Positions 43,838 to 46,211 of a stretch of DNA of 46,211 bases are shown here, piece after piece; within the stretch, counting starts at the first letter, position 1; each line of letters opens with the position of its first letter. The notes under the pieces were generated by a model. That model was not told the origin of the DNA. It did not search any database and was given only the letters and a program-made list of their open reading frames with translations. The DNA is taken from positions 1 through 46,211 of the forward strand of contig VBBY01000055.1 of assembly GCA_005881595.1 (NCBI GenBank). Direction: 5' to 3'. Source of the stretch: Betaproteobacteria bacterium (GTDB taxonomy: Bacteria > Pseudomonadota > Gammaproteobacteria > Burkholderiales > SG8-39). A program made the position numbers and the translations under genes.

Positions 43838-44872
43838 CTAGCGGCTGCGTCCCCCGGTGTCGCAGACGGCAGTCCAGACGCCGTCGTTGAGCTCGATGTC
43901 GCTGACCAGCACCGCGCCGAACTGCACCAGGTCGCGCACCTTTTCATCCACCGCTTCGCGAGTCGGCCCGGTGATGATGCGCATCAGCCCCGCCACCTCG
44001 ACCTTGCAGGCCGCTACGTTCACCTTCGGGTTGGTGCACGAGGCCATCCACTTGTCGCCCACCTGGGTGATGTGCGAAATGACCTCGGCGCCGCCCTTGG
44101 CGAGCCGGTCGAGCGCTTCTTCGACCGACGCCTTGCTGGACCCGGACACGATCAGGTTCGCTCCGGCCTCGAAGATCTTGGCCGGGGCTGCGGTGGTCTT
44201 TTCGTGGCGCGCTTTCTTCGTGCCGTGCTCGACGATGGGTGAATCCTCGGTGGAAAAGAGGTCGAGGTTGGTCTCGTCGGGGTCGGAGGCGCGAGGGCTC
44301 TTGCTGCGCCGCGGCGTGTCGGCCGAGCGCTCGAGGCGGGCGCCCTCGGCAACCGCGTACACCTCATGCTCGCGCACGTGCTTGTCGGTGCGGGTGCCAA
44401 GAACGGTAAACAGGCTCGCGTAGTCCCTCGAGAGGTGCGACACCACCTCGTAAAAGGAGCGCGAGGCGAGCAACTGCCCGGGCTTGGCAAAGCTCATCAC
44501 CCGCTGCGCCACGTTGATGCCGTCGCCAAGGATGTTCATCTGGGCGTTGATGTCCCAGACCAGCCTGACCGGCCCCAGGTTGATCCCCATGCGCGCCGAG
44601 AGAATGTCGGGCGGGAGCGAGGCGATGTTTTTGCGCACTGCGATTCCCACGGAGAGAGCGTCCTCCGGGTCGCCGAGGAAGGCGATCGCGGCGCCGTCGC
44701 CGGTGTCGAGCACGATGAAGTCGCGTGGCGGCACGGGCTCCAGGGCGCGCGCGAGGAGCTCGTTGAACATCTGCTTCGTATGCTGCTGGTCGCCGACCGA
44801 GCGCTTCGAATAGTCGACGATGTCCAGGAACATGACGCTGCAGACCAGCGTGCGGATGGTGGTGTCAGCCAT
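43838..44872 (-). CDS. Adenylate/guanylate cyclase-like protein with tandem C-terminal repeats
   Basis: A 344-residue soluble protein. The class III cyclase homology domain (about 8-175) shows D17 in VMFLDIVDYS and DTGDGAAIAFLGDP as metal-binding acids, then GINLGPV and GDGINVAQRVMS. A charged linker (about 180-230) leads to two homologous segments of about 50 residues (about 240-290 and 295-342) with the pattern GA-V-S-I then W-x-A-x-C. These repeats are not a domain I recognise. Product cAMP, cGMP or none is undetermined. Its start overlaps the ketoacyl synthase stop, so the two are co-transcribed. Confidence 0.85.
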   Translation of the reverse strand: MADTTIRTLVCSVMFLDIVDYSKRSVGDQQHTKQMFNELLARALEPVPPRDFIVLDTGDGAAIAFLGDPEDALSVGIAVRKNIASLPPDILSARMGINLGPVRLVWDINAQMNILGDGINVAQRVMSFAKPGQLLASRSFYEVVSHLSRDYASLFTVLGTRTDKHVREHEVYAVAEGARLERSADTPRRSKSPRASDPDETNLDLFSTEDSPIVEHGTKKARHEKTTAAPAKIFEAGANLIVSGSSKASVEEALDRLAKGGAEVISHITQVGDKWMASCTNPKVNVAACKVEVAGLMRIITGPTREAVDEKVRDLVQFGAVLVSDIELNDGVWTAVCDTGGRSR

Positions 44873-46107
44873 CAGGCGCGCTCCGCGATGAGCACCACGT
44901 TGGAGCCTCCGAAGGCGAAGGAGTTGGACATCACCGCGCGCGGCGGGGCGACGCGCTCGGCGCGCAGCCGCACGTGGCGCACGCGGCAGGCCGGGTCCGG
45001 CTGCTCGAGAAAGGCGGTCGGCGCGAGGACGCCTTTCTCGAGAGCGAGAAGCGCCACCGCGAACTCGAGCGCACCGGCACCGCCGAGCAGATGGCCGTGC
45101 AGCGACTTCGTCGAGCTGACCGGTATGTCGGCGGCGGCGGCTCCGAACACGACGTTGATCGCCTCGGCCTCGACGACATCGCCGACCGCGGTCGCGGTGC
45201 CGTGGGCGTTGATGTAGCCGATCGCGTTGGGCTCGAGACCGGCTTCGATGAGCGCCTCGCGCATCGCCCGGACTTGCCCGTCCCGGTCCGGGCGCGACAT
45301 GTGCGCCGCGTCGCAGGAGTTGCCGTACGCGGTCAGAAGCGCGTGGATCGGCGCGCCGCGCGCGCGCGCCCGCGACTCTTCTTCGAGCACGAATGCCGCC
45401 GCGCCCTCGCCGAGCACCAGGCCCGCACGGCGCTTGTCGAACGGCTTGCAGCTCGCCGCCGGATCGGCGGCATCAGCGGGGGCAAGCGTTCGCAGCGCCT
45501 GCCACGCGGCGAGAGTGCCCGGCGTCAGCAGCGCCTCGGCGCCGCCGGCGACGATCACGTCGGCGCGGCCCGCCATGATGCTGCGCATCGCCTCGCCGAG
45601 CGCCATGGCCGAGGACGAGCACGCGGTCGAGAAATTGGCGAACGGCCCGCGCAGGCCGTGTCGCACGGCGACGTTCGAGCCGGCGGCGTTGTTCATCGCC
45701 ATCACCACGGTCAGCGGGCGCACGCGCCACTCTCCGGCGCCGTAGACGTTCTTGTAGGCGCTCTCGAGCGTATGCGCGCCCCCCATGCCGGTGCCCCAGT
45801 ACACGCCGATGCGGTCGCGGTCCGCCGCCGACAGATCCAGGCGGCTCGCGGCGAGCGCCTGGGCCGCTGCGGCCAGCGCAAACTGCGACACGCGGTCGAT
45901 ATTCACCGCCTCGGCTTCGTTGAGCAGCGGCGCAGGATTCCAGTCGACCAGTGCGCCGACCTGCACGCCCGAGCTTTGCGCCAGGCTTTCGGGCAGGCGG
46001 CGGATGCCGGAGCGCCCTTCCGCGAGCGCGGCGTGGAATTCGGCCAGCGATTTGCCGAGGGGGGAAACGACGCCAGCCCCGGTAACCGCGACGCGGCGTG
46101 CGGCCAT
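44872..46107 (-). CDS. Beta-ketoacyl-ACP synthase (FabF-like, specialised)
   Basis: A 411-residue condensing enzyme that extends acyl chains on acyl carrier protein. The catalytic triad is C163 (STACSSSAMA), H302 (NAHGTATAVGD) and H337 (KSLHGHLLGGAG) with K334. It starts at ATG 46107; a TTG at 46122 that overlaps the ACP stop is the alternative. An ACP gene precedes it, and no fabD, fabG or fabH is present, so it probably belongs to a dedicated lipid, polyene or polyketide-like pathway running beyond the window rather than to core fatty acid synthesis. Confidence 0.9.
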   Translation of the reverse strand: MAARRVAVTGAGVVSPLGKSLAEFHAALAEGRSGIRRLPESLAQSSGVQVGALVDWNPAPLLNEAEAVNIDRVSQFALAAAAQALAASRLDLSAADRDRIGVYWGTGMGGAHTLESAYKNVYGAGEWRVRPLTVVMAMNNAAGSNVAVRHGLRGPFANFSTACSSSAMALGEAMRSIMAGRADVIVAGGAEALLTPGTLAAWQALRTLAPADAADPAASCKPFDKRRAGLVLGEGAAAFVLEEESRARARGAPIHALLTAYGNSCDAAHMSRPDRDGQVRAMREALIEAGLEPNAIGYINAHGTATAVGDVVEAEAINVVFGAAAADIPVSSTKSLHGHLLGGAGALEFAVALLALEKGVLAPTAFLEQPDPACRVRHVRLRAERVAPPRAVMSNSFAFGGSNVVLIAERA

Positions 46108-46118
46108 CCTCGATCGGC

Positions 46119-46211
46119 TCAACCCTTGCCGGCGGCGGCGAGCGCGTCGACGATGTGACGCTCGAGGTCGGCGAGAGTCTTGATGCCCTTCAGGTTCTCG
46201 TCGGAAACGCT
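46119..46211 (-). CDS. Acyl carrier protein, C-terminal part only
   Basis: The last 30 residues of a gene entering from the right edge: the visible part starts SVSDENLKGIKTLADLERH and ends ALAAAGKG, matching helix III and the tail of an acyl carrier protein. The phosphopantetheine serine lies outside the window. The stop overlaps the TTG alternative start of the ketoacyl synthase. Confidence 0.65.
   Translation of the reverse strand, partial: SVSDENLKGIKTLADLERHIVDALAAAGKG

Overview
The window is chromosomal DNA from a GC-rich betaproteobacterium, probably Burkholderiales or a near relative. The evidence is the gene order (xerD, folB/plsY, tsaD/rpsU-yqeY-dnaG-rpoD), a Lys/Ala-rich RpoD N-terminus, a CIRCE-controlled groESL, orphan Bug-type periplasmic binding proteins and an adjacent ubiA/ubiD pair. 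No plasmid or phage module, IS element, CRISPR array or integrase gene is visible.

Layout. 1-911 (minus): secreted DUF11-type protein cut by the window edge. 1257-4167: PQQ-dependent alcohol dehydrogenase, c-type cytochrome and family-3 periplasmic binding protein, arranged like xoxF-xoxG-xoxJ; the dehydrogenase has the WDxD Asp associated with lanthanide use. 4241-16976: a long catabolic cluster with a split UxaA-type lyase, an Sdh/Frd-like Fe-S subunit with two membrane anchors, a Bug binding protein, a two-subunit class I fumarase/tartrate dehydratase, a TAXI-TRAP transporter, the matching flavoprotein, a two-subunit TPP decarboxylase, a dienelactone hydrolase-like protein on the other strand and an LDH2-type dehydrogenase. 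Together these could import an acid and take it through dehydrogenation, hydration, a second oxidation and decarboxylation; the substrate is unknown. Parts of the set resemble sulfolactate genes (suyAB, comC, comDE).

16958-24616: housekeeping genes (xerD, folB, plsY, tsaD, rpsU, yqeY, dnaG, rpoD). 24682-28711: a tRNA(CAT) gene followed by two single-gene islets, tannase and LVIVD-repeat protein, each closed by a copy of the tRNA 3' end. 28711-29980: SapC-like gene, tRNA-Ala, small unknown gene. 30453-34729: signalling block with a REC-GGDEF-EAL protein, PAS histidine kinase, NarL-type regulator and a receiver without its phospho-acceptor. 34726-40307: TPR protein, RidA, RecG, UbiA, membrane protein, UbiD. 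40321-42488: groESL with heat-shock control. 42562-43657: tRNA-Phe followed by a third single-gene islet (glutathione S-transferase) closed by a 29-bp copy of the tRNA 3' end. 43838-46211 (minus): adenylate cyclase-like protein, ketoacyl synthase and the end of an acyl carrier protein gene.

The two most interesting signals are (1) three one-gene islets bounded by tRNA 3' ends, without integrases, two of them with tandem 11-bp repeats resembling recombinase arm sites, and (2) the 4.2-17 kb cluster, which looks like a parallel succinate-fumarate-malate-oxoacid route for an unidentified substrate. A recurring -10-like hexamer 6-7 nt before start codons also suggests several leaderless transcripts.
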